DNA from: Anthopleura xanthogrammica
Lineage: Eukaryota > Cnidaria > Anthozoa > Actiniaria > Actiniidae
Length of the DNA stretch: 64,000 nt
NCBI GenBank assembly: GCA_964019055.1
Contig: OZ025224.1
Span: 5,785,376 to 5,849,375 of the forward strand
Reading direction: 5' to 3'
The notes beneath the pieces were generated by a model, which saw only the letters and a program-made list of their open reading frames with translations, had not been told where the DNA came from and searched no databases. The position numbers and the translations under genes were made by a program. Below are positions 1 through 10,708 of the stretch, piece after piece. The first letter of the stretch is position 1. Each line of letters starts with the position of its first letter.

Positions 1-707
1 TGCATTTGCGGGAACCCTGTGGTGGTACACACCCGTATGGACAATACAATGACGTAATCAAGCCATGAAAAATCAACTCGATGGGTTACCATTTTTTCTT
101 AAGTATGGTGCTCCGCAGGAGCTCCGCTACAATCGTACAATATTTAGAAAACAGCTAACAATAGTTTTAAAGAAAATTTCTTTCGTTTAGCGAAAAAACA
201 CAGCGAGTGGAGGCTCGTTTTTTTTTTTTTAAATAGTTAAGATCAAATCTTACCGGCAAACTGTCGAGTAGTTGTAGAGAGACGAATTCAGCTATATATT
301 TATCACAAGTTAATTGATCCTAAGTTGTCAATCCAGTCTTGAAATAATAAAATCTTCAGATAATTCACCATTCAAAGAAAATAGCAGCGAAATTCTTCAA
401 GCTACAGGAGGGAATAATATCCAAAGCACATGGTCTGATCACTGGCGACTCGTTCACGGCAAGCTGTACTTCAAAACTTTTAACTTGAACGACATATTTG
501 TCGCTTTTATCCCTTTTGATGTTGTCCAGCTAACTTGTTTTAAAAGAAAGTATTTTTGAAATTGTATTTTTTGCAGTTATTAGCAAATGCTAAGAGGAAA
601 AAAACTTATTTTAGCGAACTGTAAACTCTCAACTTTCGCTTAGTTTTCACACAGTACGTTTTCAAAGAAAAGTCGCTTTTTTGTTGAGTGAACTATAAAT
701 AAAAAAC
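1..707. other. AT-rich intergenic sequence without recognised genes
   Basis: Short open frames occur here but none resembles a protein family and none has a convincing exon structure. A run of ten or more T lies near 220-230. Nothing else is recognised. Confidence 0.5.
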
Positions 708-857
708 CGCACGACCTTCTCGTACAATTAATAAATAGGCACTCGTAATGTTTTGAAAGTTCTTTAATTGCACTCGCCTAAAGGCTCGTGCAATTACAAG
801 AACTTTCAAAACATTACTCGTACCTATTAAATTCCAAATTGTACTCGAGGTCGTGCG
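708..857. repeat. Foldback palindrome (about 150 bp)
   Basis: The left arm, from CGCACGACC at 708, and the right arm, ending GGTCGTGCG at 857, are complementary over about 65 bp each with a few mismatches and small indels. The turn is near 782-790, around CGCCTAAAGGC. The arms carry alternating CTCGT/ACGAG words, as in the other foldbacks of this window. It has no coding capacity. It could be a non-autonomous foldback transposon or a hairpin-forming repeat. The palindrome is seen directly; the mobile origin is inferred. Confidence 0.75.
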
Positions 858-988
858 ATTTCCTATAGAAATACCTTTTTTTGTACAATACTGCGTCTTT
901 ATTTGAGGTAAAAATGACACATATCACTATATGACAAATTCTTTTTATAAAATAGTTCAGATATAACGCGCGCTCTGATTGGCTGATA

Positions 989-1019
989 GCCGTGTTTACA
1001 TGAGGCTATGTAAACACGG
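989..1019. repeat. Short palindrome matching the ends of the 1902-2052 foldback
   Basis: CCGTGTTTACAT and its complement flank a six-base centre. The arms match the terminal sequence of the foldback at 1902-2052, which also begins and ends with this CCGTG..TTACATAGCC word. It is probably an internally deleted copy of that element. A TGACGTCA site lies just to the right, at about 1022-1029. Confidence 0.5.
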
Positions 1020-1029
1020 TTGTGACGTC

Positions 1030-1901
1030 AGAGGTTTGGATGAGTTTGGAAATTTGTCAAAATGTTTGTTTTTTACTTATTTTCTTGTTCTTAAACATTA
1101 ACTTTGAAATGAAAAAACCGTAGTAATATATGAAATAATGCATTAAAAGTTATAAATCTCTGAAGCATTGATGAAAAATGGAGAAAAAAGTACTATTAAA
1201 ACTAGACGCATAACTGCGTGAACTCGGGCATCTTAATGTGTACAACTTTTTGTATGACATAAGAACATAGAATGAAATTCCACAATTTTGAGTAAGAATT
1301 TTTTTCTTTTCGTGTCGTCTTATGATATTTCGTGGTAGGGTGAGATGTTATAACCTTCAAAATAATTCGTTTCTCTTAAAAAAGAGAAATATATGAAGAA
1401 CATTTACAATTCAAGGATTTACATGCCACATTTTTCTCAAGTGAAAATGAGTTGAGGTTTTGAAGACATAAGGTATGGCCGAAAAAGTTCCAGAATGAAA
1501 CACTGGTGCGACAAAACTCTAAAATCCTACGATACTCTAAAGTGTTGAATGATGGAAGTAGGACTTAAAATCAATAGATTCGCCTATTCACTATCTTCAA
1601 ATATTATATTTGAAAGTTTTTTTCATAAGTACTTTGCTGAATGATTATCTTGTTCATTTTAGCGGTTATACGTCATAAAAATCGAATAAATCAACTGCTT
1701 TTTTCGTTGCTTCGTGTCAAACTTTTTCGTCGCTTTTTCAATATTGAAAAAGGCGCCGTTGAGGATTTCTATCAACGGACGTGATTGGTCGAGATTGTCT
1801 GCTTGCACGTAGAGAGAATCTAGAGTTTCATATTCAAATAAGTTTCGTGTTTTCCTGCTTTATTATTCTATTTATTTTATAAAGCAAATAAAAAACGTTT
1901 G
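1030..1901. other. Intergenic stretch, nothing recognised
   Basis: AT-rich sequence without an open frame of note, without terminal inverted repeats, and without a splice-bounded exon that I could support. Confidence 0.45.
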
Positions 1902-2052
1902 CCGTGCTTACATAGCCTGATATAAACACTCGGGAAAGTTTGGGAGAAGTCTTGAGCTCTGTGTAAACCTCGCCTGCGGCTCGGTCTTACACAAAAGGTC
2001 TCGACTTCTCCCAAACTTCCCTCATGTTTATATTAGGCTATGTAAACACGGG
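1902..2052. repeat. Foldback palindrome (about 150 bp)
   Basis: The left arm runs inward from the CCGTG at 1902 and the right arm ends with CACGG near 2052. The arms pair over about 70 bp, including a shared internal TTTGGGAGAAGTC. The turn contains CGCCTGCGG, the same style of CG-rich loop seen in the foldbacks at 3598, 10099 and 44863. It is non-coding. Confidence 0.75.
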
Positions 2053-3371
2053 AAGCGTTTTCTATTTGTCAAGTAGTATACATTTAAAGAAAATTGAAGT
2101 ATGAGTGATTTTTAATAGACCAGGCGTTCCTCGCTTATTTGAAAAGCTCTCGCGCGCACTCAGAAACGATGCACAGTAACAATGCCCGCAAACGTCCTTA
2201 AGACGTTATTTGCTAGTATTTTGTATTTCAAATCATATACATAAAATACTAATTTAAAAAACTTTTACAACAACTCTTTCTATGTGAACTCAGCTTTAAA
2301 ACAATATTTCAGGAGTCGTACCTTGTCAAAAAATGATATTAGAGCTATGTTTGGTAATGTTAAGTCAAGCGAAAACTCGTATTCTGAGAAATAACGTGCT
2401 GACCTTTACAAAATGCTCTTTTTCTCCCCTCTAAATTGAGGCATGAATTCCAAAAATTTCGTCGTGCAAGGAAACTTATCTGCATTTGATGTTGTCACGT
2501 TGGTTTTAATTTATTCATAATTTGCACAAAATAACTACGATTCAAACACCAACTGTCCGGAATTAGGGACCTTCCCGAATTAGGGCAACACACTGTACAA
2601 TAGATTACTTGCTTGCCTACTTGACTTCTATTGTCGTTACTGCGATCGGCATTTAGGCCAATGGACTTTGATGTTTAGATGTAAAGTGTGTCTTGTGGAA
2701 GCCAGAGTAGACCACAGTTGTTTACAAGACCTCACTTGTACTTTGTGTGAGGAGGAATAAAGAAAATGCGTGTATTCTTATTAATTTTCCAGTATAAAAT
2801 ATATTTGTGATTATCTGTAATAATCAGTCACAAGATTCCTCCAGCGAATCAGTCTCGTCTCGAATGTTCACACAATCCAGTATATAACTTCAGCGAACTC
2901 ACTATTATTCTTTCTTTTCACACACAGCTCGTATGTTGAATTTTTAAAGTTTACATGTTTTATTCCTTCTTTCCGCCGTGGACGGCCGCGAATCGGCATA
3001 TTGATACTCCAAGACATGACAAATTCCCGAGTAAAAATTGAAAATTTACATCACAAACCCAAGAAATACACAAAATAATTTCTGAACACAAATGAATAAC
3101 AAATAAAGAACAACTAGGAATTATTATTTTTTAGATGTAAATGACACGATTTCAGGAGATTGTGTAGCTATTTTCGACGTCTTTAAAAATAGCGTACTCA
3201 GCGCGCAATGCATCCTGGCTGAGACGGCTCCTTTAAGATATAACATATAAATAATAATGAAACACTCGCCATGTTGATTAATCGGTCAGCATTCCGAACG
3301 AGTGGTGGTAAAAACGGCCTCATGCAAATGTTCCCATTTCATCCCACTCCTAATTGCTCTTGTTATTTCAG
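2053..3371. other. Intergenic stretch, nothing recognised
   Basis: No coding region, RNA gene or inverted repeat could be supported. The last 100 bp lead into the exon candidate at 3372 through a pyrimidine-rich tract. Confidence 0.45.
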
Positions 3372-3485
3372 TGCTACTTGTACCTCAACTCCAGATGAGC
3401 AGGATGAAGGAACAGCGTCACCCTGGACACTACAAGCATCGGCAGACAAGATCAAACTCCCTGATAACGTTATTCGCCAACCTAT
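3372..3485 (+). CDS. Possible internal exon, product unknown
   Basis: A 114-bp segment follows a pyrimidine-rich tract ending TTATTTCAG at 3371 and is followed by a strong donor, GTAAGT, at 3486. Its length is a multiple of three. Two of the three frames stay open, so the frame cannot be decided from the sequence. One gives an acidic Ser/Thr-rich peptide that includes TPDEQDEGTASPW. The other gives a basic His/Arg-rich peptide that includes KEQRHPGHYKHRQTR. Neither is a family I recognise. No partner exon was found nearby. Splice-site matches of this quality also occur by chance. Confidence 0.2.
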
Positions 3486-3551
3486 GTAAGTGTATATTCA
3501 AATGTATATTTTCTCAGAATTTTATTACAGGGTTACCTGTGGTAATGATTA

Positions 3552-3595
3552 AATTATTATTATTATTATTATTATTAATATTATTATTATTAATA
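3552..3595. repeat. (TTA)n microsatellite
   Basis: Imperfect ATT/TTA trinucleotide run directly preceding the foldback that starts at 3598. Confidence 0.9.
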
Positions 3596-3597
3596 AT

Positions 3598-3739
3598 GGT
3601 AATAGAACTGAGTTGAGTGCAATTTGGGCTGAAATCGCAAGAGTGATTACAAAATTGCACGACCGCGCAGCGGGAGTGCAATTTGTTAATCACGAGTGTG
3701 ATTTCTGCCCAAAATTGCAAGACACTCAGTTCTATTACC
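3598..3739. repeat. Foldback palindrome (about 142 bp)
   Basis: GGTAATAGAACTGAGT at the left is complementary to the right end, ACTCAGTTCTATTACC at 3739. The arms continue to pair inward with minor mismatches. The turn near 3661-3675 contains CCGCGCAGCGGG. A TTA microsatellite borders it on the left. It is non-coding. Confidence 0.75.
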
Positions 3740-3941
3740 TATTAATCATTTCCATTTTGAAACTTAATATATTAAAATACTCAATAGTTATATGTAGCTT
3801 CAAAAGTGATTGTTTGACAAAATGATGCAATTAATGATTCAAAATAGTGCAATTAATGCTTAAATCGCACACTTGGTAGCCAATCAGATTGCAGGATTTG
3901 CTAATGATTTCAAAATGGATATGATTAATAGTAGTAGTATA

Positions 3942-4065
3942 GGTAATCATATGGTTTAGAGTTCAATTTTGGATTAATTTGCACGAGTGTGTTTTTCAAA
4001 CAGTTCAAATTGCACGAGACCGTGTTTGAGCTCTTTGAAAAATAAACGAGAAACCATATGATTAC
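3942..4065. repeat. Foldback palindrome, more diverged
   Basis: GGTAATCATATGGTTT at 3942 pairs with AAACCATATGATTACT, ending at about 4066. The interior pairs less well, but CACGAG/CTCGTG-type words and TTTTTCAAA recur on both arms. The organisation matches the other foldbacks of the region. Confidence 0.6.
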
Positions 4066-4218
4066 TTGTTAATAATATACATGAAAAACCTTACAAACAT
4101 TACCTCCCGACATTGAAAATCTCAAGAAAAAACTTTGAGCGCGCGCTAAATGACGCGCTCTTCAGTTGAAACTGGTTAAAAATTTATTCAAAAAGAAACA
4201 AAATAGCCGTTTTCACTG

Positions 4219-4728
4219 CTTAAGAGCAGGTCTCTGTAAGAATCAAACAAAATTGGAAATGAAATTTTTTGCCCCACCTTGAAACTTTGTGTGCAGGTAG
4301 GCCACCCAGGGGGGTGCACGAAAACACCCCATGTTGGGGTCTTCAAATGCTTTGTTGCCATGGAAAAGGCTATGGGTTTTTTTGGCTCCAGACCCCCAAA
4401 TTCTACCCAAAATGTTCCCAAAAAATGGACAAATTTTAAAGGCTGGTTCTCAGGCGCATTTAAAGCAATTTCATTCAAAATTGCTCCAATAGCAGAACAA
4501 CTATTCTAGTTTTGAAAAATATAAGTTTCTACAATTTTCGTTCGGGATAACGAGAAAATTTCAACACTTAACTGGAGGCCGTGTTGGCCATTTTCATACA
4601 CCGTAAAATCAAGCCATACTCTTTCGCTCGTATCTCCCAAAGTACGCGCTTCTGAGAAGCCTTATCTTTATTACAGTTTATATAGACATTGATGATACAA
4701 ATTATGAAAAAAAAATTCTGGGGAACGA
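4219..4728 (+). repeat. Left arm of the 510-bp inverted repeat
   Basis: It is complementary to 5461-5970. It contains a stretch with C and G runs near 4307-4325 and a T7 run near 4377-4383. Open frames on both strands here are copied in the other arm, so their presence twice is not evidence for coding. Confidence 0.8.
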
Positions 4729-5460
4729 TATAGTTTTAAGCTGGGGCTTCGTAACATTCGAGCTAAATATTCAATACGTTCAAAATCGGCCACTTTGAAA
4801 TCCTATTATATCCCCGAAAATATTATTTTATTTAGCAAATATCAGTATGAAGCACTTAAATATCATCTCTCACTACTGTTAAACTTGAATTCTAAAGCTT
4901 TAAAGCAACCATAGCCGAGCAATATAAATTCAAAAAAGCTTACCTTACGAATTTTGCAGTGTTTTGTAAAGTTGGGATGGCCTAGGAAATGTCTCCTATC
5001 TTGTGTCCATATGTGGTATAGAAGCTATAAGAATATGAAAGACTGCTTATTTTACGACTTAAAAACGTCTTTATCAAACAAAAATGTTGATTCGCTCGTC
5101 CACACACTCAGCAGCAATGTCAAGCGACTACCAGTCTTGCACGAGCTAATTGAAGTTCACGAGAACCGATACGACGAATTCACCCAGAAAGTTCTAAAAC
5201 ATTTATAATCAATTTCTTACATCGCCTAATGCAAATGTTTTGTTTTAGAAAGTTTATTTTCCGGTCAGCGGCTGATATTTTGCGATTCATTTCCGGTTTC
5301 TGCATATAATGGCATCGAAGTAAACAACACACTTTCTCCTCGTGTTACATCAAAAAAGTGTAATGCTGTAGCTCTCATGACGTTTGAACTTGCTTATTCT
5401 TCTTTGCAAAGAGTGTGTTAACCATATATCTTGATCCATGGAAGGATTTTCTGGGTGAAT

Positions 5461-5970
5461 TCGTTCCCCAGAATTTTTTTTTCATAATTTGTATCATCAA
5501 TGTCTATATAAACTGTAATAAAGATAAGGCTTCTCAGAAGCGCGTACTTTGGGAGATACGAGCGAAAGAGTATGGCTTGATTTTACGGTGTATGAAAATG
5601 GCCAACACGGCCTCCAGTTAAGTGTTGAAATTTTCTCGTTATCCCGAACGAAAATTGTAGAAACTTATATTTTTCAAAACTAGAATAGTTGTTCTGCTAT
5701 TGGAGCAATTTTGAATGAAATTGCTTTAAATGCGCCTGAGAACCAGCCTTTAAAATTTGTCCATTTTTTGGGAACATTTTGGGTAGAATTTGGGGGTCTG
5801 GAGCCAAAAAAACCCATAGCCTTTTCCATGGCAACAAAGCATTTGAAGACCCCAACATGGGGTGTTTTCGTGCACCCCCCTGGGTGGCCTACCTGCACAC
5901 AAAGTTTCAAGGTGGGGCAAAAAATTTCATTTCCAATTTTGTTTGATTCTTACAGAGACCTGCTCTTAAG
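5461..5970 (-). repeat. Right arm of the 510-bp inverted repeat
   Basis: Reverse-complement copy of 4219-4728. The match stops at CTTAAG (5970); the flanking DNA on the two sides is unrelated. Confidence 0.8.
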
Positions 5971-6140
5971 AGGCTGTGTCTGTAAGAAGCTCATGACGAA
6001 TTTGTGTGAATTAATAGATTTCTTTCAAACTTTGTGTGTGAGTGTGCCCTTCTAAGGTTAGTTCCGAAACACATTTGGTTTTGTGTCTTAGCGGGTTTTT
6101 GCAAAGTTTCAGGGGGGTCCCCTTGGGGGGCCAAACCAGT

Positions 6141-6363
6141 GATTTTGACTACTTTTTATTTATTAAATTTGGCCTATCTTTAAGCCCTCGTCAGCCCATT
6201 ATAAATTATAACAAGAGTAAATCCTTTTGTATGGTAGTATATATATATCTTGTGTACAAATGTGTGGCATTCGGTTGAGATATTATCTTATTTTTATTAA
6301 GATATTTTATTTCTACCGACCATCTCTAATCGACTTTGCCCAGTTAGCTAAAATATGGTCTAG
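6141..6363 (+). repeat. Dispersed repeat, forward copy
   Basis: A segment starting GATTTTGACTACTTTT and ending AAAATATGGTCTAG recurs in reverse orientation within 9814-10405. The copies differ by scattered substitutions. This copy is uninterrupted, whereas the other has about 370 bp of newer insertions, so this one shows the empty-site state. Confidence 0.75.
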
Positions 6364-6395
6364 GGAAAAAAATCAGAAATCATAAGTTAGACTTT

Positions 6396-6663
6396 TCAAA
6401 GGTATGAAGTGGCTCTTTAAGAGCTTTTGTCGCATTTTGCAAAACCAAAGTCGGGTGTCTCTGGCTGCCATTCAGAATCTTCATAACGTGTCGCCGGCGA
6501 TGGTGAGAGAAAAACATCTTTAATTGCCTCAACAGCAACTTGTTTTGCTGATCTGTGAAGAAGAAACAGGAAAAATCATGTAGTCATTTATCAAACTAAA
6601 GCGAAAATGAAAGGTACAAGAAATGTAAGTGATAACCCTTAAAGAGCCACTTCATACCTTTGA
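6396..6663. mobile_element. MITE-like element with 26-bp terminal inverted repeats
   Basis: The first 26 bases, from TCAAAGGTATGAAGTGG at 6396, and the last 26, ending at 6663, are perfect inverted repeats. The element is 268 bp long and non-coding. No clear target-site duplication is visible. The superfamily cannot be assigned from the ends alone. Confidence 0.75.
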
Positions 6664-6941
6664 GAAGCTGTGCCAAGAGATTCAAGCAACTCGCAATCGT
6701 TTTCTGACTTCTTTGCTTTTATAAGACTATTAACTTTTTACGGCATGGACAGCAAACGGCTGAAAGTGAATGATTTTTTAGCATGTTTGCAATATGGAGA
6801 CAACAGATTGATGAAGCCAACAAATGACATGTTTTTACTGATATGACTAGATTCCTAATTTAGAATTATTTATTTTCAACTGTACAAGTGTTACAAATTT
6901 AGATGTTCTTACTAGCATTATTTTTCTGACATTGTTATCAT

Positions 6942-6961
6942 CTATATATATATATATATAT
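6942..6961. repeat. (TA)n microsatellite
   Basis: Ten or so TA dinucleotides in a row. Confidence 0.9.
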
Positions 6962-7016
6962 TTAATCTACTGAGGTCCAGGTCTGGGTAATATCCCATCC
7001 AAAAATGACGTCATAG

Positions 7017-7066
7017 AACAACAACAACAACAACAACAACAAAAACAACAACAACAACAACAACAA
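7017..7066. repeat. (CAA)n microsatellite
   Basis: About 16 CAA/ACA trinucleotides with one interruption (AAAAAC). Confidence 0.95.
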
Positions 7067-7372
7067 TTCACAGGGGCGGATCCAGAATTTTCTTAATTTG
7101 GGAGTGCTGCATTGAAGGAGGCACCCAACCGCGAAAATCGCCGAACCAAACAAAAATGCATTAAATCCTTGGAATTTTGAAGGAACAGGTACAAAGTCGA
7201 GCCCGGTAAGGGTGCAACTCATTACAATCAAGAAAAGTATTGGTTATTTGTATTGGTTGTCTTCAGAATAGGGGCACGAAGTTGGTCAAAGGGGGAGGTG
7301 GTTTACACCCCCTGCGCTCCTTCGTTAGATCTGCCCCTGATACAACAACAACTTGGTTTAGAATGGTATAAT

Positions 7373-7661
7373 TAACAATTAGTCCTCGAGTCCGAATGGT
7401 CTACGAGCCAATAGCCCATGAGGCCGAAGGGGCTATTGATTCTTAGGCCATGAGGGCGAGAGGTCTAATTGTTTTAGTAAAAACCTACTAATCGGTCCAA
7501 TAAAAGGATGCAAAAAGTTTTGGATTTTGCTTTAAATATATATTTTTTGGTTTTCAAAACCGGCGCTTTACGCTACTAGAGGTCTATCACTAATAGACCC
7601 CTAGTAGCTCAGCCAATCACAGGGCTCGATTGGTGATAGACCATTAGTAGGTTTTTTCTAA
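7373..7661 (+). repeat. Dispersed MITE-like repeat, longer copy
   Basis: It starts AACAATTAGTCCTCGAG and ends GTAGGTTTTTTCTAA. An inverted, shorter copy lies at 15023-15202. This copy carries about 100 bp more, after GGTCTACGAG, containing palindromic words (CCCATGAGGCC, GGCCATGAGG). An inner inverted pair, AAAACCTACTAAT near 7480 and ATTAGTAGGTTTT near 7645, suggests a nested or composite foldback. It is non-coding. Confidence 0.7.
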
Positions 7662-7800
7662 CATAGCATAGTATTACATAGCATGAAATAGCATGAAATA
7701 GAATAGCATGGTTTATAATGACATTAAATTACATTGAATAGGGTAGCATAACAATCGATAGCATAATAAGAGCATAGCATCATAACACAGGGTAGCACAA
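7662..7800. repeat. Degenerate ATAGCAT-rich tandem sequence
   Basis: The words ATAGCAT, ATAGCATG and TAGCATA recur irregularly through this stretch, consistent with a decayed short tandem repeat. Confidence 0.6.
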
Positions 7801-9813
7801 AACACCATAAAATGAAACAGAAAAACATGGGACAGCATCTAGGTAAAGTATTTGCGACCAGGCCTGCATGCAATCCCTCCAAAGTTGTTAGCCTTTTGTA
7901 AGCCTTTAGCCCGTGATTTTTACAATGCGTCATTGTGCGAGAATATAAACAAACCGAAGGGAAACCCAACAACTCTCGTTCGCTTCTTCAGTAAATTTAA
8001 AAGAATTTAAAAGAATTTAAAAGAAGACAAGTGTTGAAAAGCTTGCAGCTACTGAAACATTCGCATTATGTATTTCTACACGTATCAAGATATTCGCAAG
8101 CTTTCTATTTCTAGAATTAAAGTGATAACTGTTAAAAAATACTGTTTGAATATGTTAATTCATGGAACATGTTATAAAGCGGCCGGTCAGAATAAGGCAT
8201 ACCGTATAATATTCACAGAATAAAAGCTTAGCATCTATACGAACATGTAACTAGTATTAGAATTTAGGTAAGTTCCCTTCAAATGTAAAGGGAGTTCGCT
8301 GCGTCGAATACGACTCTCCACAATTCAGTTTTTATTATTGAGTATTATGAGAATTCATATCAGCTGAATTATTTGTCAGCAACTCAAACTTACTCGATTA
8401 GAGCAGCACAACTCGCGTCGCTAGAACTCTTAGAGGAATCCAAAGCCTGTCAAAATGATTTAACATGGCTAATATTAAGATGCTACGGCTAAAACTTCGT
8501 TTTAGTTTTTCTATAAACTTCTTGTTCACGAGCTTCTTTGACAAAGTAAAACCCGCATCCATTTATCAAATCAAGGGAGGGGAGCCTGAGCATTTTCTCG
8601 AAGCTCGTTCTAGCTCTCGAATTTGAAAGAAAAAATAATTTTGTTGATCATAACTTTTTAGTATATTTGAAACAGTGGATCCTGCGTTTATAATGAGAGA
8701 AATTTGAATTCTAGTTCCAATTTTGTTTATACCGAAAAACATTTGCCGTGTCCTACCCTACTAAGGCAGTCATTGGTGCGCAATTTTCTCCCGTCATGGG
8801 TTATGCTAACAACTTGAGCTTGTTAGCTTCGCGCTGATTGGCTAGTTACATTTTCTTGTATCAGCTAGTAGCATCGGATTCAGATTGGTGAGCGGTTGAT
8901 AAGATACCTCCCCCCCCCCCCCCTTTGGACAATAAAGGTAAACTTGTACTAGGTTTACTTGAAGCTCTCAAGTTTAATATCTGTTAATTTGAGACGCGAC
9001 AAAATTTTTAAGCATTTTCTTGCCTTTTATGGGTTTCCTGTGGTATCGGCAAGTTGTAGCCTGGATAGATTCAGCCACATGTTTGAACTTTAGCACGAGT
9101 TTGACAGCTGATCGTATTTTGCTGGTCAGCGGTATTTGCTGCTAGATTACTATAAGCGAGTAACTTCAAGATGAACTCAGAAAAACAAGGCAGTTTTTGA
9201 AGTGAATCTTCTCGATAAAGCTATAAGGATGAGTTTTTACTGTTGAGCGATGGTCAGAGATGTCTTAAAGGACGAAATTGAAGACTAAAAGTGGAGACTT
9301 GTGGGTCTAAATGTACCGGTAACAGCTGACAATTGTATCAAGTGATGACTCGTCTTCCAAGGCAAGTTTTATCTAGATTATTTAGAGATTATCTATAGTT
9401 TTCTATAATGTAGGCGAAATATGAGCAAATAATCCTGTGATTTGTTCATTAGTTGATGATCATGCATCGTGCAAATACTAATTTACAGTTATTTCTTTCG
9501 AGTAAACTTATCGTTGATTTTTATCTGCTAGTTAATACAGCATTCGGCATCCATGACTGTTTTGTAAAACCTGTTTTACAATTTTTGATGTTAAAATAAG
9601 CTTTTAGAATATATTAGACCAATCTAAACAGCTCAATTATAGACATTTAAAGTAGAATTCGTATTCAGAACTCATTGTATACTTTTCGACGTAATACATT
9701 TCAAAAAACTCGAAATTACTGAATTTTTGTCGACCTGTCTGCTTCTCAAAACATGCTGGCCGCAAAATATTATTTCATTTTATGGAAGAACTACCTTTTA
9801 TCTCTGCAGCACT
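7801..9813. other. Two-kilobase stretch without recognised genes
   Basis: No exon, RNA gene or TIR pair could be supported. Visible details are a small GAATTTAAAA triplication near 7993-8022, a run of 14 C at 8910-8923, and an 8-bp-arm hairpin (GCTAACAA/TTGTTAGC) at 8805-8827. Confidence 0.45.
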
Positions 9814-9873
9814 CTAGACCATATTTTAGCCAACTGGGCAAAGTCGATAAGAGATGGTCGGTAGAAATAAAAT

Positions 9874-10095
9874 TTATCATATGACCGTATTTCACTGTAC
9901 GCGTGATTCTAAAAAAAACCTTTGGGGAAAATGTCGTCAGCAAACAAAGTACGCTTTTCCGAAAAGTGTAATAATTTCCCGTTCGGACTCGCCGTTCGGA
10001 CTCGCTGCCGTCAATCATGTAAAAACTACGCATTTTGATTCGCATTTATTAAAAACGCTTTGAAATCGATTTTTTATATGTGGTCATATGATAAA
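9874..10095. mobile_element. MITE-like element (222 bp)
   Basis: Terminal inverted repeats TTTATCATATGACC, partly extended inward, lie at both ends. The element sits inside the dispersed repeat of 9814-10405. The interior includes a direct GTTCGGACTCGC doublet at about 9980-10005. It is non-coding. Confidence 0.7.
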
Positions 10096-10098
10096 ATG

Positions 10099-10239
10099 CT
10101 TATTGACTGAGTTAAGGTCGGTCCGAACGGGAAAATATTTGGCTCGAGGTCCTTGGCACGGAACTCGCTGCGCTCGTTCCGTACTTCAGGACCTCGAGCC
10201 AAATATTTTCCCGTTCGGACCTCCCACTCAGTCAATAAG
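10099..10239. repeat. Foldback palindrome (141 bp)
   Basis: CTTATTGACTGAGT and its complement form the ends. About 65-bp arms pair closely through a shared AAATATTTTCCCGTTCGG block (right-arm orientation), and the turn contains CTCGCTGCGCTCG. That loop is almost the same as in the 44863-45014 hairpin. It is non-coding and nested in an older repeat. Confidence 0.8.
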
Positions 10240-10616
10240 TACATAATCTTAATAAAAATAAGATAATATTTCAATCGAATGCCACACATTTGTACACAAC
10301 ATATATATCTACCATACAAAAGGATTTACTTGTGTTATAATTTATAATGGGCTGACGAGGGCTTAAAGATCGGCCAAATTTCATAAATGAAAAGTAGTCA
10401 AAATCAAAGATCCAATACGTCTGTATCAACCATATCATCTCATGAAATGAAATAAAATCAGTTAATTTATACTTCAAAGCATTTGCAAATTGTAGCACAT
10501 CAACACAAGTCTTTTGTAGACGTAGTGCAAGAAATGTTCGACGTCAACTACGTATACGTTCGATTAGCTCCAATTCATCGGGAATTATTCATTTTCTCTC
10601 TCTGTTTAATCTACAG

Positions 10617-10708
10617 TGGACCAGACGGGACCAGTGGTTTTCATAGCAGAAGATAACACGAACCCTAGCAAAGTATTCAACAAGCATAAACACTACATGA
10701 CTGTATAG
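10617..10708 (+). CDS. Possible C-terminal exon, product unknown
   Basis: A pyrimidine-rich tract (TTTTCTCTCTCTG) and CTACAG end at 10616, a strong-looking 3' splice site. The following 92 bases enter in phase with two leading bases and then give 29 codons and TAG at 706-708 of this kilobase. The peptide contains GPVVFIAEDNTNPSKVF and ends HYMTV. It is not a family I recognise, and no upstream exon was found. DNA downstream to about 11660 is non-repetitive and could be 3' untranslated sequence. Support comes only from the splice-like boundary and the peptide's protein-like composition. Confidence 0.28.

Larger units (their letters stand above)
4219..5970. mobile_element. Large inverted-repeat element with 510-bp arms
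   Basis: The arms are 4219-4728 and 5461-5970, 510 bp each, inverted and apparently almost identical: the same predicted peptides appear in both, on opposite strands. A 732-bp unique spacer (4729-5460) separates them. The arms begin CTTAAGAGCAGG and meet the spacer at GGGAACGA. The spacer contains one short open frame (4954-5208, 84 codons) with no family resemblance. No transposase is seen. Either a recent foldback transposon or a recent inverted duplication would explain it, and an assembly artefact is a third option. Confidence 0.7.
9814..10405 (-). repeat. Dispersed repeat, reverse copy with two nested insertions
   Basis: Reverse-complement match to 6141-6363, but split. 10240-10405 matches one half and 9814-9873 the other. 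Between them lie a TIR element (9874-10095) and a foldback (10099-10239). Comparison with the forward copy identifies both as later insertions. Confidence 0.7.

Noticed and set aside
3302..3616. 104-codon frame with a leucine-rich C-terminus
   Set aside because: The leucine run is the translated TTA microsatellite.
4954..5208. 84-codon open frame in the spacer of the inverted-repeat element
   Set aside because: No family resemblance, start context or splice evidence; the length is expected by chance.
4188..6055. Matching 84-114-codon open frames on both strands of the inverted arms
   Set aside because: They are duplicated only because the arms are copies; no domain or conserved start is seen.
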